NCBI GenBank assembly: GCA_013288575.1 | Contig: JABDBO010000021.1 | Coordinates: forward strand, 1-15,638 | DNA length: 15,638 bases | Origin: Alphaproteobacteria bacterium | Lineage (GTDB): Bacteria; Pseudomonadota; Alphaproteobacteria; Rickettsiales; 21-14-0-20-44-7 | Reading direction: 5' to 3' | Part shown: in pieces, positions 14,337 through 15,638 of the stretch | Position numbering within the stretch: the first letter of the stretch is position 1 | How the letters are laid out: each line of letters begins with the position of its first letter | Position numbers and translations under genes: made by a program | The notes under the pieces: generated by a model | Databases searched by the model: none | Told to the model about the DNA's origin: nothing | What the model saw: only the letters and a program-made list of their open reading frames with translations

Positions 14337-14364
14337 AGTATAAGGCGAGAGAGTTTTTTTTCAA
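14337..14364 (-). promoter_or_regulatory. Promoter of ccmB, predicted leaderless
   Basis: On the minus strand TTGAAA (14359-14364), a 16-base spacer, and TATACT (14337-14342) make a near-consensus housekeeping promoter. The usual six-base gap after the -10 puts +1 on 14330, the A of the ccmB ATG. The absence of any ribosome-binding site fits leaderless translation. Confidence 0.6.
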
Positions 14365-14372
14365 CAGGGTAA

Positions 14373-14929
14373 TTATTTTCGTAAATAAACATAAAATGCT
14401 CCTGCTCCGCCGTGTTCAGCAGCAGCGGCAGTGAAGCTTAAAATCAGCGCGCGTAAATTCACATCATTCAGCCATTTCGGAAATTCAGATTTTATTTTGC
14501 CCTGCCCGGTAATTCCGCCTTTGCCGGTGATAACTAACAAACAGCGTTTTCCTGCCGCATGGTTCATCTCAATAAAATCCCGCACCGCGACATGCGCCTC
14601 TGAAACCCACATTCCATGCAAGTCGATCCGCGCATCAATTTTCACTTTGCCTTTTTTAAGTTTGGCAAAACTCTCCGCATCCATCAAATTTCGCCCGCCT
14701 TCAATTAATTCTTTCGGCGTGCGTTTCCGTGTCACTTTAGGTTTTATATCTTCAATCGAAGAAATTTTTATCGTCGCCCCGGAAACAAAGTCACCAAGAT
14801 CTGGGGACGTTTCGCCCGAAGGGCGCGAGGGCAAGGCCCGGTTAGCTGTGCGCGGCGCCTGAGCGCGATTGATATCTCTTGTGGCCAGTTTCCACAGTTT
14901 TTTTCTTCGTCAGTAATTTTCCTTGTCAT
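14373..14929 (-). CDS. Smr-domain protein with apparent frameshift in an A7 tract near its 5' end
   Basis: The intact reading frame at 14373-14834 has no ATG and holds the Smr domain: IDLHGMWVSEAH, VITGKGGITGQGK, LSFTAAAAEHGGAGAFYVYLRK. This DNA/RNA endonuclease-like domain is found in MutS2 and as stand-alone proteins. The family's usual N-terminus, MTRKITDEEK then LWKLATRDINRAQ, is present but split: the ATG at 14927-14929 is in one frame and LWKLA in the other. They meet at seven As (plus-strand Ts 14898-14904). One extra A, or a -1 ribosomal slip on A-AAA-AAC, would rejoin them into about 185 residues. Without repair the only in-frame starts are CTG or TTG codons. The linker is abnormally GC-rich. 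Sequencing error, true mutation or programmed frameshift are all open. Confidence 0.8.
14802..14867. repeat. GC-rich island inside the Smr gene linker
   Basis: About 75% of these bases are G or C, against about 40% around them. They include CGCCC-GAA-GGGCG and further GC palindromes (GCGCGG, GGCGCC). They encode the non-conserved linker (APRTANRALPSRPSGE) between the N-terminal helix and the Smr domain. This resembles the in-frame palindromic elements known from Rickettsia, though I cannot match a family. Confidence 0.4.
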
Positions 14930-14957
14930 AGATTAAACATTATTATACCAACATTAT
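14930..14957. promoter_or_regulatory. 28-bp divergent spacer between the Smr gene and dcd
   Basis: Only 28 bp separate the two opposite ATGs. Leftward, TATAAT (14942-14947) stands 12 bases before the Smr ATG, predicting a leader of about 6 bases. Rightward, the overlapping TATTAT or TATACC could serve dcd with a leader of 5 bases or fewer. The two -10 elements overlap, so polymerase binding may be mutually exclusive. Neither gene has a proper Shine-Dalgarno here. Confidence 0.5.
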
Positions 14958-15521
14958 ATGTCAGTACAGCCAGATATATGGATTCGCGAACAGGCCAAAA
15001 AACATGGCATGATCGAGCCGTTTGTTGAAAAACTCAGCCATAAAGGCACAATTTCCTATGGGCTTTCATCATATGGCTATGACGCGCGTGTGGCTGACGA
15101 ATTCAAAATCTTCACCAACATTGATAGCGCAGTAGTTGACCCGAAAGATTTCCAACAGCATGGTTTTGTTGATCGTAAAACTGATGTTTGCATCATCCCG
15201 CCGAACTCTTTTGTATTAGCGCGGACAGTTGAATATTTCCGCATCCCACGTGATACATTGGTTATCTGCCTTGGCAAATCCACCTATGCTCGTTGCGGAA
15301 TTATTGTAAATGTTACCCCGCTTGAGCCGGAATGGGAAGGCCATGTAACGCTCGAGTTTTCCAACACCACCCCACTGCCTGCCAAAATTTATGCTAATGA
15401 AGGTGCTTGCCAATTCATATTTTTGAAGGCTACTGATGTTTGTGAAACTTCTTATGCCGATCGTTCCGGCAAATATCAGGGCCAGAAGGGTGTAACCCTT
15501 CCTAAAATATTAAAAGCGTAG
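14958..15521 (+). CDS. dcd: dCTP deaminase
   Basis: This cytoplasmic homotrimeric enzyme deaminates dCTP to dUTP and ammonia, feeding dUMP for thymidylate synthesis. The protein has 187 residues (E. coli 193). The active-site residues align as S108 and R112 in GKSTYARCG (106-114) and the catalytic E133 in HVTLEFSN (129-136). The alphaproteobacterial-type ISYGLSSYGYDARV (32-45), PPNSFVLARTVEYFRIPRD (81-99) and YADRSGKYQGQKGVTLP (166-182) are present. The last ten codons and stop are duplicated downstream. Confidence 0.97.
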   Translation: MSVQPDIWIREQAKKHGMIEPFVEKLSHKGTISYGLSSYGYDARVADEFKIFTNIDSAVVDPKDFQQHGFVDRKTDVCIIPPNSFVLARTVEYFRIPRDTLVICLGKSTYARCGIIVNVTPLEPEWEGHVTLEFSNTTPLPAKIYANEGACQFIFLKATDVCETSYADRSGKYQGQKGVTLPKILKA

Positions 15522-15558
15522 CTTTTTAGGGTGTAACCCTTCCTAAAATATTAAAAGC
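15487..15558. repeat. Tandem duplication of the dcd 3' end (two perfect 31-bp copies, 41-bp period)
   Basis: The 31 bases at 15487-15517 recur exactly at 15528-15558. Each copy holds the small palindrome AGGGT-GTA-ACCCT and can encode GVTLPKILKA followed by a stop (GCG TAG in the first, GCT TAA in the second). The second copy lies beyond the stop and is not translated as part of dcd. Confidence 0.9.
15512..15527 (+). terminator. Small hairpin over the dcd stop codon, possible weak terminator
   Basis: AAAAGC-GTA-GCTTTT forms a 6-bp stem with the TAG stop in the loop, ending in five Ts. It is weak and mostly A-T, and resembles the hairpin over the stop at 2150-2170. Confidence 0.3.
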
Positions 15559-15638
15559 TTAAGAAATATATAGCTCTTTTATACGTTCAGATTCATGATT
15601 ATGAAACTTTCGTGAATTATTAATAAATAGTTAATTTT
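15559..15638. other. AT-rich intergenic end of the window
   Basis: I see no gene, RNA or clear signal in these 80 bases. They are AT-rich and presumably continue into the next intergenic region. Confidence 0.5.

Noticed and set aside
14431..14862. 143-residue ORF on the plus strand
   Set aside because: It is antisense to the well-conserved Smr domain and its composition shows no known motif or ribosome site.

Overview
The window looks like a chromosomal piece of an alphaproteobacterium with moderate to low GC (roughly 40% by eye). The evidence is an alphaproteobacterial-type dCTP deaminase, a K+-independent membrane pyrophosphatase, a CcmB heme exporter subunit, an Smr protein with the alphaproteobacterial N-terminus, HtpG and YggS. 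I cannot fix the order. Several proteins of unknown family and a two-partner-secretion exoprotein suggest an environmental or host-associated lineage.

Left part (1-3549, all minus strand): an apparent four-gene operon. Reading leftwards it holds a secreted protein with C-terminal repeats, an unknown soluble protein, a family-2 glycosyltransferase, and a TPR plus heptosyltransferase-like glycosyltransferase that overlaps the previous gene by 11 bp and runs off the window. Upstream (3550-3988) is a gene-poor stretch with an AT-rich 30-bp palindrome, a GC-rich structured element between two 11-bp direct repeats, a tRNA-Thr(GGU) whose CCA end abuts one of those repeats, and a terminator.

Middle (3989-8351, minus): a 697-residue TPS-domain beta-helix exoprotein without its TpsB pore partner in view, then hppA (proton-pumping pyrophosphatase) with a strong terminator. 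Next come yggS (minus) and a YdcF/DUF218 membrane-anchored protein (plus), whose start codons overlap on opposite strands. A hypothetical gene and htpG (both minus) follow.

Right part (12257-15638): a divergent region with a possible heat-shock promoter for htpG, then a translationally coupled two-gene cassette of unknown function (83 and 342 residues, no cysteines). After it, convergent and with no gap, come ccmB and an Smr-domain gene (minus). ccmB has a promoter whose predicted start site is the A of the ATG. The Smr gene carries an apparent frameshift in an A7 tract that is also a canonical slippery heptamer. dcd (plus) closes the window, with a tandem duplication of its 3' end.

Housekeeping functions are energy coupling from pyrophosphate, protein folding, PLP homeostasis, dUMP/dUTP supply and cytochrome c maturation. 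The accessory part is surface or secretion biology: exoprotein, glycosyltransferases and unknown secreted proteins. No CRISPR array, insertion sequence or phage gene is visible.
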